Positions 6,878 through 15,651 of a stretch of 64,000 nt of DNA are shown piece by piece. A model generated the notes under the pieces. The model was not told the DNA's origin. It searched no databases and was given only the letters and a program-made list of their open reading frames with translations. The first letter of the stretch is position 1, and every line of letters begins with the position of its first letter. Both the position numbers and the translations under genes were made by a program. The stretch covers positions 11,228 through 75,227 of the forward strand of contig CAWGCA010000033.1 in NCBI GenBank assembly GCA_963820955.1. The letters are read 5' to 3'. The DNA is from CAWGCA01 sp963820955 (GTDB lineage: Bacteria; Pseudomonadota; Gammaproteobacteria; Chromatiales; Chromatiaceae).

Positions 6878-8431
6878 ATGAAAAAAATCCTACGAACGAT
6901 GGCATTCGCCCTGCTGGGCATTGGCCTGGCCTTCTCGGCCCAGGCCAAAACACTGCGCATGGCCTATGACGCCGATCCAGTCTCGCTGGATCCCCAGGAG
7001 CAGCTCTCCGGCGGCACCGTACAGCTCTCCCACATGATTTTCGATCCGCTGGTACGCTGGAACAAGGCACACGATTTCGAACCCCGGCTGGCGGAGAGCT
7101 GGGAGCGTGTAGACGCACACACCGTCCGTTTTCACCTGCGCAAAGGAGTGAAATTCCACAGCGGCAACCCATTTACGGCCAAGGATGTGGCCTGGACCTT
7201 CGAGCGCATCAAGGAGAGCCCGGACTTCAAGGGTCTGTTTGAACCCTTCAAGTCCCTGCGTGTGGTGGATGATTACACCATCGATCTGACCACCACCAAA
7301 CCCTACCCGCTGGTACTGAACATGGCGACTTATATCTTCCCCATGGACAGCAAGTTCTATAGCGGCAATGACGAACAAGGCAACCCCAAAGGGATGCTGA
7401 AGAAACATGGTGATACCTTCGCTTCCAAACAGGCCTCCGGCACCGGCCCCTATATCGTGACCAGCCGGCAGCAGGGGGTTAAGGTGGAGTTCGAGCGGTT
7501 TGCCGATTACTGGGACACGGGCTCCCCCGGCAACGTCAACAACATCGTGCTGACGCCGATCAAAGAGGCCCCGACCCGGGTGGCCGCCCTGCTCTCCGGT
7601 GACGTGGACTTCATTGCCCCGGTGCCCCCGACCGATATGGCCCGCATCCTGAAGCATCCCGGGGTAGACCTGGTAACCATGGGCGGCACTCGCATCATCA
7701 CCTTTCAGCTCAATCAGGAACGCCGCGCGGAGTTCAAGGACAAACGGGTCAGACAGGCCATCATCCATGCGATCAATAACACAGGTATCGTGAAGAAGAT
7801 CATGAAGGATTTCGCCAGCGTGGCCGCACAGCAGAGCCCCACGGGTTACACCGGTCACGTGGAGTCCCTGAAACCCCGCTATGACCTGGACAAGGCCAAA
7901 CAGCTGATGAAGGAGGCCGGTCATGAAAAGGGCTTCAGTGTCACCATGATGGCGCCCAACAACCGCTATGTGAACGATGCCAAGATCGCCCAGGCGGTGA
8001 GTTCCATGCTCTCCAAGATCAACATCCAGGTGGACCTCAAGACCATGCCCAAGGCCCAGTACTGGCCCAAGTTCGATGAGCGCGCCGCCGACATCATGAT
8101 GATCGGCTGGCATTCCGATACCGAGGACTCGGCAAACTTCAGCGAGTTTCTGGTTATGTGTCCGGACAAGGAGAGCGGATACGGCCAGTACAACAGCGGC
8201 AACTACTGCAACCCGGAGATCGATCAGATCGTACTGGCCAGCCAGGGTGAAACCGATTCCAAAAAACGGGGAGAAATGCTCCAGAAGGTAGAGCAGATGC
8301 TGTATGACGACGCGGCCTTCGTGCCTCTGCACTGGCAGGATCTGGCCTGGGCGGCACGCAGTGGCGTGCATATCGACCGTGTGGTCAACGTCATGAATTT
8401 TCCCTACCTGGGCGATCTGGTGATCGACTGA
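6878..8431 (+). CDS. ABC transporter periplasmic peptide-binding protein (SBP family 5)
   Basis: A 517-residue periplasmic binding protein. It has a signal peptide (MKKILRTMAFALLGIGLAFS, cleavage after AQA). The mature part shows family-5 features: LDPQEQLSGG, DPLVRW, PRLAESWE, FHLRKGVKFHSG and, near the end, LHWQDLAWAAR. Members of the DppA/OppA/NikA group bind di- and oligopeptides, nickel chelates or related small molecules; the substrate cannot be told from the sequence. It is the first gene of a five-gene importer operon ending at 12486. A stable hairpin follows its stop codon, which often keeps the binding-protein message more abundant than that of the permeases. Confidence 0.85.
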   Translation: MKKILRTMAFALLGIGLAFSAQAKTLRMAYDADPVSLDPQEQLSGGTVQLSHMIFDPLVRWNKAHDFEPRLAESWERVDAHTVRFHLRKGVKFHSGNPFTAKDVAWTFERIKESPDFKGLFEPFKSLRVVDDYTIDLTTTKPYPLVLNMATYIFPMDSKFYSGNDEQGNPKGMLKKHGDTFASKQASGTGPYIVTSRQQGVKVEFERFADYWDTGSPGNVNNIVLTPIKEAPTRVAALLSGDVDFIAPVPPTDMARILKHPGVDLVTMGGTRIITFQLNQERRAEFKDKRVRQAIIHAINNTGIVKKIMKDFASVAAQQSPTGYTGHVESLKPRYDLDKAKQLMKEAGHEKGFSVTMMAPNNRYVNDAKIAQAVSSMLSKINIQVDLKTMPKAQYWPKFDERAADIMMIGWHSDTEDSANFSEFLVMCPDKESGYGQYNSGNYCNPEIDQIVLASQGETDSKKRGEMLQKVEQMLYDDAAFVPLHWQDLAWAARSGVHIDRVVNVMNFPYLGDLVID

Positions 8432-8457
8432 GCGCGGTGCCCTGCTGTCACTTGGGT

Positions 8458-8498
8458 TTGCCCCCTGCTCCGCATGCAGGAAATGCGGACGGGGGCAA
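8458..8498 (+). promoter_or_regulatory. Intercistronic hairpin between binding-protein and permease genes
   Basis: A stem forms between TTGCCCCC (8458-8465) plus CCGCAT (8470-8475) and ATGCGG (8483-8488) plus GGGGGCAA (8491-8498), with a small internal loop. There is no T-run after it. It probably stabilizes the upstream mRNA or causes partial termination, giving more binding protein than permease. Confidence 0.6.
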
Positions 8499-8567
8499 TC
8501 ACGCCCTGGATAAAATAACCCTGGGGTGCCCACGGGCAGTCCCCAACCAACCGCTACCACCACTCCT

Positions 8568-9548
8568 ATGATCGCCTTTCTCGTCCGCCGGCTGGGTCAG
8601 GCCATGGTGGTAATGCTGGTCATCAGCCTGGTCAGTTTTTCTATCCAGGACAACCTGGGCGATCCGTTGAGGGAGCTGCTGGGGCAATCGGTCTCCGAGT
8701 CGGAGCGGGATCTGTTGCGCGAGCGGATGGGGCTGAACGACCCCTTTCTAGTCCAGTACTGGCGATTTCTGAAAAAGGCGGTCCAGGGCGACCTGGGGAA
8801 CTCCTATTTCTTCAAGCGGCCGGCGCTGGAGGTGATTCTGGAGAAATTTCCCGCCACCATGGAGCTTGTATTTGGCGCTACCTTGATCATTCTTTTTCTG
8901 TCGGTGCCCATCGGTGTTTACTGCGCGATACGACCGAAGAGCTGGTTTTCCCGCGCCATGATGGGCCTCAGTATCGTTGGCATCTCCATTCCGGTATTTC
9001 TCACCGCCATCCTGCTGATCTACCTCTTCTCGGTGGAGCTGGCCTGGCTCCCCTCCTATGGACGGGGTGAAACCACCGTGGTTCTGGGCTTCTGGCAGTC
9101 TGGGATGTTCACCCGGGACGGCCTGGCACATCTGCTGCTGCCCTCTGTCGCCCTGTCATCGATTATGCTGCCTCTGTTTATCCGCCTGATCCGATCAGAG
9201 ATGATGGAGGTGCTGGAGCAGGAATACATCCGCTTCGCCTGGGCCAAGGGGCTGGCGCCCAAACGGGTCTGGTTCCTGCATGCCCTGAAAAACACGCTTT
9301 TGCCGGTGATCACAGTAGGCGGTGTACAGATCGGCACCATGATCGCCTACACCATCCTCACTGAGACAGTCTTCCAGTGGCCGGGCATGGGTTTCCTTTT
9401 TCTGGAGGCGGTCAACCGGGTGGATACCCCGCTGATCATCGCCTATTTGATCGTCGTCGGTCTGATCTTCGTCATCACCAACACCTTGGTTGATCTGATC
9501 TACGGGCTGGTCAACCCTACCGTGCGGCTGGCGGGGGGGCAGAGATGA
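8568..9548 (+). CDS. Peptide ABC transporter permease, DppB/OppB type
   Basis: A 326-residue inner-membrane permease starting MIAFLVRRLGQAMVVMLVIS, the usual N-terminus of the DppB/OppB family. I prefer this ATG to the one at 8526 because the extra 14 residues (PTGSPQPTATTT) are not family-like. About six membrane segments are visible. The ATPase-contact loop with YIRFAWAKGLAPKRV and HALKNTLLPVIT lies in the second half. Together with the following permease it forms the translocation channel. Its 3' end overlaps the next gene by four bases (ATGA), indicating translational coupling. Confidence 0.88.
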   Translation: MIAFLVRRLGQAMVVMLVISLVSFSIQDNLGDPLRELLGQSVSESERDLLRERMGLNDPFLVQYWRFLKKAVQGDLGNSYFFKRPALEVILEKFPATMELVFGATLIILFLSVPIGVYCAIRPKSWFSRAMMGLSIVGISIPVFLTAILLIYLFSVELAWLPSYGRGETTVVLGFWQSGMFTRDGLAHLLLPSVALSSIMLPLFIRLIRSEMMEVLEQEYIRFAWAKGLAPKRVWFLHALKNTLLPVITVGGVQIGTMIAYTILTETVFQWPGMGFLFLEAVNRVDTPLIIAYLIVVGLIFVITNTLVDLIYGLVNPTVRLAGGQR

Positions 9549-10465
9549 ACCGTTACTGGCGTCTGTTTCTGGCATCGGACTTCCTCTACCGGTTTCATAG
9601 AGACCGGGTCGCCCTGGTCAGCTTCTCGCTGCTGCTGATCCTGGTGGCGGTCAGTTTCTCCGCCCCGCTCATCGCCCCGTTCGATCCCTACGACCCAAGC
9701 CAGATCGACATCATGGATTCCGAGACGCCGCCACTGTGGCTGGAAGCCGGCGATCAACGTTTTCCCCTGGGCACAGATGCCCAGGGCCGTGACATGCTCA
9801 GCACCATCCTGTACGGTACCCGCATCTCGCTTACCATCGGCCTGTTCGCGGTGCTGCTCCAGTCCGTTCTGGGGATCACCCTGGGGCTGATCGCCGGTTA
9901 CCTCGGCGGCCGCATCGACGCCTTTCTGATGCGACTGGCCGACATCCAGCTCTCCTTCTCCACCCTGATGGTGGCCATCGTGGTACTGGCCCTGTTTCAG
10001 GCGGCATTCGGCACCGAGCTCTATAACGACCTGGCCATCTTCATGCTGATCATGGTGATCGGTATCGCCGAGTGGCCGCAATACGCCCGCACGGTTCGCG
10101 CCTCGGTACTGGCCGAAAAGAAGAAGGAGTACGTGGATGCGGCAAGGGTCATCGGACTCGGCAAACGACGCATCATGTTTCGCCATGTGCTGCCCAACAC
10201 CCTCTCCCCCATCCTGGTCATCTCCACCGTACAGGTCGCCAATGCCATCATGAGCGAGGCGGCACTGTCGTTCCTCGGTCTGGGGATGCCGGTGAACAAA
10301 CCGTCGCTCGGTTCGCTGATCAACAGCGGGTTTGAGTTCATTCTCAGTGGCTCCTGGTGGATCACCGCCTTTCCCGCCCTGGTACTGGTGGTGCTGGTGC
10401 TGGTAACCAATCTGCTGGGTGACTGGCTGCGGGATGTGCTGAATCCCAAGCTGTACAAGGAGTGA
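9545..10465 (+). CDS. Peptide ABC transporter permease, DppC/OppC type
   Basis: A 306-residue inner-membrane permease. The N-terminal part has one membrane segment followed by a periplasmic loop with FPLGTDAQGRDMLSTILYGTRISLTIG, the conserved DppC/OppC entry motif. The contact loop reads EYVDAARVIGLGKRRIMFRHVLPNTLSPI. The C-terminus ends GDWLRDVLNPKL, as in this family. It pairs with the preceding permease and overlaps it by four bases; the first ATPase gene starts four bases after its stop. Confidence 0.88.
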   Translation: MNRYWRLFLASDFLYRFHRDRVALVSFSLLLILVAVSFSAPLIAPFDPYDPSQIDIMDSETPPLWLEAGDQRFPLGTDAQGRDMLSTILYGTRISLTIGLFAVLLQSVLGITLGLIAGYLGGRIDAFLMRLADIQLSFSTLMVAIVVLALFQAAFGTELYNDLAIFMLIMVIGIAEWPQYARTVRASVLAEKKKEYVDAARVIGLGKRRIMFRHVLPNTLSPILVISTVQVANAIMSEAALSFLGLGMPVNKPSLGSLINSGFEFILSGSWWITAFPALVLVVLVLVTNLLGDWLRDVLNPKLYKE

Positions 10466-10468
10466 CCC

Positions 10469-11443
10469 ATGGCGCTGCTGGAGGTTAAAAATCTCGAGGT
10501 TCGATTCCCGCTGCGTCAGGGGGAACTCACCGCCCTCAATGACGTCTCCTTCACCCTGAACCAGGGCGAACGCCTGGGTATCGTAGGGGAAAGCGGGGCC
10601 GGCAAGTCAGTGGCCGCCTTCACTATTCTCAAGCTGATCGGCAAACCAGGGTATATCGCCGCGGGAGAGGTCCGGTTTGAGGGGAGGGATCTCGCCCGCT
10701 GCAGCGATCGGGAGATGCAGCAGATTAGGGGCAACCGGATCAGCATGATCTTCCAGGACCCGATGATGACCCTCAATCCGGTACTCACCATCGGCGAACA
10801 GATGGTCGAGTGTCTGCACGCCCACCAGAAAATTGGTGCCAGAGAGGCACGGGAGATAGCGGTGGAGAAGCTGCGCCAGGTGCACATACCCTCCCCCGAG
10901 GCCCGGTTGCAGCAGTATCCCCATGAACTCTCCGGCGGTATGCGTCAGCGGGTGGTAATCGCCATCGCCCTGCTCACCCACCCTGCCGTGATCATTGCCG
11001 ACGAACCGACCACCGCGCTGGATGTAACCATTCAGGCCGAGATCATGGAGTTGCTGTTGGAACTCTGTGAGCAGGAGAACCTGGCGTTGATCCTGATCAC
11101 TCATGACTTGGGTGTGGTGGCTCAGACCACTCAGCGCACCATCGTGATGTACGCCGGTCACATCGTCGAAGAAGGGCCGACCAGCGAGATCATCAACAAC
11201 GCCAGACACCCCTACACCCAGGGTCTGATCAACGCCCTGCCCGAGCGCACCCGACCCGGACAGCGGCTCAATCAGATCCCCGGGGTGATGCCACCGCTGA
11301 CCAGCATCCCCTCCGGCTGCGCCTTTCACCCCCGATGCGAGCATGTCCTGCCGATTTGCCGCTCGGAGCTTCCTGACTATTCAGTTGCGGATGGCAACCG
11401 CGTCGCCTGCCACTACGTCGCCCAGCGGGAAACAACCACATGA
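10469..11443 (+). CDS. Peptide ABC transporter ATP-binding protein, DppD type
   Basis: A 324-residue cytoplasmic ATPase. It shows Walker A (GESGAGKS), the Q-loop in MIFQDPMMTLNP, the ABC signature (LSGGMRQRV), Walker B (VIIADEPTTALD) and the switch histidine (LITHDLG). The C-terminal extension carries the oligopeptide-transporter motif with PSGCAFHPRCEHVLPIC, whose cysteines bind an iron-sulfur cluster in some family members. It works as a heterodimer with the next ATPase and overlaps that gene by four bases. Confidence 0.9.
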   Translation: MALLEVKNLEVRFPLRQGELTALNDVSFTLNQGERLGIVGESGAGKSVAAFTILKLIGKPGYIAAGEVRFEGRDLARCSDREMQQIRGNRISMIFQDPMMTLNPVLTIGEQMVECLHAHQKIGAREAREIAVEKLRQVHIPSPEARLQQYPHELSGGMRQRVVIAIALLTHPAVIIADEPTTALDVTIQAEIMELLLELCEQENLALILITHDLGVVAQTTQRTIVMYAGHIVEEGPTSEIINNARHPYTQGLINALPERTRPGQRLNQIPGVMPPLTSIPSGCAFHPRCEHVLPICRSELPDYSVADGNRVACHYVAQRETTT

Positions 11444-12486
11444 GTGGCGCGAACCCGCAACCCGGCACCGCACTCGATGCCCCGCTGCTCGAAATTCGGG
11501 ATGTGTGGAAGGAATTCCCCCTGGTCAGCGGTCTGCTGGAGCAGCTCAAATTCGAAAGAGGACGCCTGGTCCGTAAAAGGGAGAGTGTCAAGGCACTCAA
11601 CGGGGTTTCACTGGACATCCGGCAGGGAGAGGCACTGTGCGTGGTCGGTGAAAGTGGCTGTGGCAAGTCAACCCTGGCGCGGGTGGTGATGGGGCTGCTG
11701 GAACCCACATCCGGAGAGATCCGTTTCGAGGGTCAGCGGATCGACAATCTCTCCACCGGCCGGATGCTGCCGTTTCGCCGCCGCATGCAGATGATTTTCC
11801 AGAATCCATACGCCTCGCTGAATCCTCGCATGACCGTCCGGCAGACCCTGGAAGAACCGGTGCGCTTCCACCACCCATCATTCTCGGGCGACGATGTCCG
11901 GACACAAGTGGCGGAGGTGATGAAGAGTGTGGGTGTCGACCCCTCCTGGGCGGAACGCTTTCCCCACGAGTTTTCCGGCGGTCAACGTCAGCGCATCTCC
12001 ATCGCCCGTGCGCTGACCATGAACCCTGAGTTTATCGTTGCCGATGAACCCATCTCCGCGCTGGACGTCTCCATCCAGGCCCAAGTACTGAACCTGCTGA
12101 TGGATGCACAGCAGCAGCGGGGACTGACCTATCTCTTTATCACCCACGACCTGTCGGTCGTGGAACATTTCGGCAGCCGGGTCGCCGTCATGTACCTGGG
12201 AACCCTGTGCGAGTTGGCGGAGACCCGACGGCTGTTCGCTTCCCCGCGCCATCCATATACCCAGGCCCTGCTAAGTGCCATCCCGAGACTTGATCGAAAG
12301 GATTCTGGTCATATCCGACTCAAGGGTGAAGTACCGACCCCCATCAATCTTCCAACCGGCTGTGTCTTCCACAAACGCTGTCCTCATGCCAAGCAACGAT
12401 GTGAACAGGAGATACCCAGCCCTCTGCCTGTCGACGAGGGCACCCTGGTAGCCTGTCATGGTATAGAGGAAGGCTGGATCGAGTAA
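11440..12486 (+). CDS. Peptide ABC transporter ATP-binding protein, DppF type
   Basis: A 348-residue cytoplasmic ATPase and last gene of the importer operon. It has Walker A (GESGCGKS), Q-loop (MIFQNPYASLNP), signature (FSGGQRQRISIARAL), Walker B (FIVADEPISALD) and FITHDLSVVEH. The C-terminal motif GCVFHKRCPHAKQRCEQE is typical of DppF/OppF. An insertion of charged residues (LKFERGRLVRKRESVK) before the core is common in this subgroup. It pairs with the preceding ATPase to power uptake. Confidence 0.9.
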   Translation: MSGANPQPGTALDAPLLEIRDVWKEFPLVSGLLEQLKFERGRLVRKRESVKALNGVSLDIRQGEALCVVGESGCGKSTLARVVMGLLEPTSGEIRFEGQRIDNLSTGRMLPFRRRMQMIFQNPYASLNPRMTVRQTLEEPVRFHHPSFSGDDVRTQVAEVMKSVGVDPSWAERFPHEFSGGQRQRISIARALTMNPEFIVADEPISALDVSIQAQVLNLLMDAQQQRGLTYLFITHDLSVVEHFGSRVAVMYLGTLCELAETRRLFASPRHPYTQALLSAIPRLDRKDSGHIRLKGEVPTPINLPTGCVFHKRCPHAKQRCEQEIPSPLPVDEGTLVACHGIEEGWIE

Positions 12487-12581
12487 CGGAAGCAGAGAGA
12501 ACAGGATTCTCACAACCGAATACAACGACTATGCTTGGTCACTAGGCAATTCGAAAAAAAGACCGGGACGGGAGGAGAAAA

Positions 12582-13649
12582 ATGTATCTGGTTACCAATC
12601 GGGAAATCGTCGGAAAAACGGATACTGTGGAGCTGCTAGGGGAACGTCCAAACCACAAAGGCCCTAACGAACTTCGCATCCTGCGGGCACGGCGGGTGGC
12701 GCGTCGCTGGAAATTGGAACTGCTCCCGGATGAACTCACTCGGGAGGAGAAAATCCAATGGAAACTACCCATTGGCAGGAATTACTACGCCAGCCACCTG
12801 GCTGCCCTGGAAACAGTGAAACGTGCGCGGGATAAGAATAAACATATCCTGTTCTTCGTTCACGGATTCAACAACGACGTGGCAAGCGTACTTGATCGCG
12901 CCGCGGCCCTGGAGAAACGATACGGCTTGATCGTCGTCCCCTTCTCCTGGCCGGCCAACGGTGGCGGATTAAAGGGCGTGACCAGCTACCGCAGCGACAA
13001 ACGGGATGCCTTCGCCTCCAAGGGCGCCTTGGACCGAACCCTTGGCATCATGCAGGATCATCTGAAAAACATTACCGAACTGGCCCGAGAGAATCTCTGG
13101 CGACAGGCGGAGGAGAAACACCCGGACGATGGGGAACGCCGCAACGCCCTGTATACCGAACTGATGGAAAAACAGTGCCCGGTCACCATCAATATGATGG
13201 CCCACAGCATGGGCAACTATTTGCTGAAACAGGTGATGAAATCGCTGGCCTCGGAGGGTACGCAACTGCTGTTCGATAATGTGGTGCTGGTCGCCGCGGA
13301 CACCAACAACAAAGATCACCGCTCCTGGGTGGATAGAATCCGGGCGCGAAGGCGCGTCATCGTCACCATCAACGAGCGGGATCACGCGCTGGCAGTGTCC
13401 CGCGCGAAGTCCGGGGACGAACAACTGGCGCGCCTGGGTCACAGCATCAATGACCTGGAGTCAGGGCGGGCAGTCTATGTGAACTTTACCGGCGCCAAGG
13501 GTGTTGACACCTCCCATGCCTATTTCGAAGGTGAGACGGTGGAAAAGAATCCACGCATCCGCACCTTCTTTCGGGAGGCGTTCCGGGGTGATGACGCGGA
13601 GCGCAGACTGGCCTACAAGGCGGCGCGCAACGTCTTCGAGTTTGACTGA
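12582..13649 (+). CDS. Alpha/beta hydrolase, DUF900-like
   Basis: A 355-residue cytoplasmic protein without signal peptide. It has the alpha/beta hydrolase oxyanion segment FFVHGFNNDV (about 88-97) and a nucleophile elbow MMAHSMGNYLL with the serine in HSMG. The pattern resembles the DUF900 group of predicted lipases/esterases. The candidate catalytic acid lies in VVLVAADTNN; a C-terminal His in DTSHAYF may complete the triad. The substrate is unknown. It follows the peptide importer after 95 bases on the same strand, but the gap suggests a separate unit. Confidence 0.65.
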   Translation: MYLVTNREIVGKTDTVELLGERPNHKGPNELRILRARRVARRWKLELLPDELTREEKIQWKLPIGRNYYASHLAALETVKRARDKNKHILFFVHGFNNDVASVLDRAAALEKRYGLIVVPFSWPANGGGLKGVTSYRSDKRDAFASKGALDRTLGIMQDHLKNITELARENLWRQAEEKHPDDGERRNALYTELMEKQCPVTINMMAHSMGNYLLKQVMKSLASEGTQLLFDNVVLVAADTNNKDHRSWVDRIRARRRVIVTINERDHALAVSRAKSGDEQLARLGHSINDLESGRAVYVNFTGAKGVDTSHAYFEGETVEKNPRIRTFFREAFRGDDAERRLAYKAARNVFEFD

Positions 13650-13696
13650 TCGGTGGCTGGCCTGGGGCCGAACCCGGAATCTCCGGGCAGCCTGAT

Positions 13697-14284
13697 TCAG
13701 TCGCTCTTTTCAGCCACGAGCAGGGCGATATCGCGCTCACCTCGGTTGAGATCACCGAGTTGCCCGTCTTCCCGGTAAAAACGCACCCTTAGGGTTCGAA
13801 ACATCTCCAGGAGTTCGTTGTCCGCCAGCCGAAAAGCCTGATTCGATGGCCCGCAGTCGGTGGCCGAATTCCGACTGAAGGTCTGATAGAACAGCAGCCC
13901 ACCCGGTCGAAGGGCAGCGGTCAAGCAGGGTACCAGGGAACGCTCCAGAAAATAGCTCACCAGGATCAGGTCAAAACTATCGGCAGCCGGTGGCCTGACG
14001 ATAACATCTCTCACCTCGGTCTCAATGCCCAGACCCCGCTCGGCTGCGGCGCGATCCAGTCGATCGATCGCCACCGGCGAAAGATCCCAGGCGAATACAC
14101 GCAGTCCCGCCTCCGCCAGTCGAAGGGCGTTGGCGCCGCGACCACAGGCGAGGTCGAGCGCCTGGCCAGACGCTGGCAGGAGATGGAGATTCTGCTCCAA
14201 CACCGCAGCCACCCGGCCCAGATCCTCCGCCTCGGTGTGGCGGCGATCCCATTTCTGCCGCAGTTCCTGATCAGTGGAACTCAT
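13697..14284 (-). CDS. Class I SAM-dependent methyltransferase
   Basis: A 195-residue cytoplasmic protein starting MSSTDQELRQKWDRRH. Motif I is ALDLACGRGANALRLAEAG, followed by the acidic residue in VFAWDLSPVAI and the late motif LRPGGLLFYQTF. It resembles the TehB/thiopurine-methyltransferase-like branch. The substrate is not predictable. Its ATG overlaps the stop of metZ by four bases (ATGA at 14284-14281), so it is translationally coupled to a methionine-pathway enzyme. An upstream ATG at 14314 would add ten residues inside metZ and is less likely. Confidence 0.75.
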   Translation of the reverse strand: MSSTDQELRQKWDRRHTEAEDLGRVAAVLEQNLHLLPASGQALDLACGRGANALRLAEAGLRVFAWDLSPVAIDRLDRAAAERGLGIETEVRDVIVRPPAADSFDLILVSYFLERSLVPCLTAALRPGGLLFYQTFSRNSATDCGPSNQAFRLADNELLEMFRTLRVRFYREDGQLGDLNRGERDIALLVAEKSD

Positions 14285-15492
14285 CCCGCCAGGGCCGTTT
14301 CCAGGTCGGCACAAATATCTTTCACCTCTTCCAATCCCACGGCGATCCGGATCAGTCCGTCACTGATGCCCGCGGCGGCCCTCTCTTCGGCCGACAACCG
14401 GCCATGGGTCGTGCTGGCTGGATGGGTGATGGTGCTCTTGGTATCTCCCAGATTAGCCGTGATCGACAGCAATCGGGTGGTATCGATGACCCGCCATGCG
14501 GCCTCCTGCCCACCCTGCACCTCGAACGAAAGGATACCCCCCGACGCCAGCTGCTGCCCTTGTGCCAGCCGATACTGCGGGTGACTCTCCAGCCCCGGAT
14601 AAAAGACGCGCGTCACCCGCGCCTGATCCTGCAGCCAGCGGGCAAGCTGCAGCGCGTTTTCGGAATGGGCACGCATCCGCAGTTCCAGCGTTTCCAATCC
14701 CTTGAGAAAGATCCAGGCATTGAATGGACTCATGGTGGCTCCGGCGGTCCGCAGGACACCGAACACTTCCTCTCCCACCCGACTGGTGTCACCGACAACC
14801 GCACCACCCATACAACGCCCCTGACCATCCAGAAACTTGGTGGCGGAATGAACCACGATATCGGCACCCAGACTCAACGGCCGTTGCAGGGCCGGGGTGC
14901 AGAAACAGTTGTCCACCACCAGCAGGCAACCATGACTATGGGCCAGATCGGCCATTTCCCCGATGTCGGCGATCTCGGTCAGGGGATTCGAGGGTGTTTC
15001 CAGGAACAGAAGCCTGGTTTCAGCGCGTACGGCCTGTTTCCAGGCGGCCGGATCCGTTAACGGGACGAAACTCGTTTCGATGCCAAAACGCGACAGGTAC
15101 TTGTTGAACAGAACGGAAGTGGTGCCAAATACACTGCGGGACGATACCACATGATCTCCGCTCTGCAACAAGCCCATGCAGACGGCGAGAATGGCCGACA
15201 TGCCTGACGCGGTGGCCACACAGGAGTCGGCTCCCTCCATCGCTGCCAACCTTTGTTCAAAGGCCCGTACCGTCGGGTTGGTGAAACGGGAATAAATATT
15301 TCCTGGCTCATCGCCGGCAAACCGTGCGGCGGCCTCGGCGGCGCTGGCAAAAACAAAACTGGAGGTAGTGAAGATGGGTTCGCAGTGCTCCCCTTCGGCG
15401 GTTCGCTCATGTCCCACCCGGATTGCCTGGGTTGCCAGCCCCCATTGTTTATACTTTTGATTCATAGCATCGTTCCATCGGTTTCTGGTCAT
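14281..15492 (-). CDS. metZ: O-succinylhomoserine sulfhydrylase
   Basis: A 403-residue PLP enzyme of the Cys/Met metabolism family. Key features are YSRFTNPTVRAFEQRLAAME, the SGMSAI segment, FLETPSNPL, VVDNCFCTPALQRPL and the PLP lysine in VVHSATKFLDGQGR. It makes homocysteine directly from O-succinylhomoserine and sulfide. The position after purF is the one metZ has in Pseudomonas and relatives, which separates it from MetB/MetC. I chose the ATG at 15492 because GCGGAG lies five bases before it; the ATG at 15465 has only a weak site. The 5' leader contains three hairpins and a U-run. Confidence 0.9.
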   Translation of the reverse strand: MTRNRWNDAMNQKYKQWGLATQAIRVGHERTAEGEHCEPIFTTSSFVFASAAEAAARFAGDEPGNIYSRFTNPTVRAFEQRLAAMEGADSCVATASGMSAILAVCMGLLQSGDHVVSSRSVFGTTSVLFNKYLSRFGIETSFVPLTDPAAWKQAVRAETRLLFLETPSNPLTEIADIGEMADLAHSHGCLLVVDNCFCTPALQRPLSLGADIVVHSATKFLDGQGRCMGGAVVGDTSRVGEEVFGVLRTAGATMSPFNAWIFLKGLETLELRMRAHSENALQLARWLQDQARVTRVFYPGLESHPQYRLAQGQQLASGGILSFEVQGGQEAAWRVIDTTRLLSITANLGDTKSTITHPASTTHGRLSAEERAAAGISDGLIRIAVGLEEVKDICADLETALAG

Positions 15493-15521
15493 GGGGGCTC
15501 CGCCGTCAGCAGCGCGGACAA

Positions 15522-15608
15522 TAAAAAACCCGCTTGGACGGGCCAAAGCAGGATCCCCCGCTTTAGCGACATTTCTATAGCGCCCGCAATCTGGGACAAA
15601 TCGGCGCT
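15522..15608 (-). promoter_or_regulatory. Structured metZ leader ending in an intrinsic terminator
   Basis: Read 5'-3' on the minus strand there are three successive hairpins. The first pairs AGCGCC (15608-15603) with GGCGCT (15584-15579). The second is an eight-base stem, AAAGCGGG/CCTGCTTT (15564-15557 and 15552-15545), with a four-base loop. The third is CCCG/CGGG (15542-15539 and 15532-15529) followed by six U (15528-15523). The U-run lies about 20 bases before the metZ ribosome-binding site. It may be the purF terminator or a regulated attenuator for metZ. It does not match the SAM riboswitch classes I can recall. Confidence 0.5.
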
Positions 15609-15651
15609 TTACCCGCTTAATATACTAGCAGATCAGACCCAATTCCACCGT

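Noticed and set aside
6890..8563. Long antisense frame (557 codons) opposite the peptide-binding protein gene
   Set aside because: It mirrors the codon structure of a clear, conserved gene and has no recognizable domain. The high G+C content makes such antisense frames common; similar ones lie opposite purF, iscS and pnp.
15493..15651. SAM riboswitch before metZ
   Set aside because: The leader is structured, but the conserved core sequences of the SAM riboswitch classes known to me are absent. I kept it only as an undefined leader.
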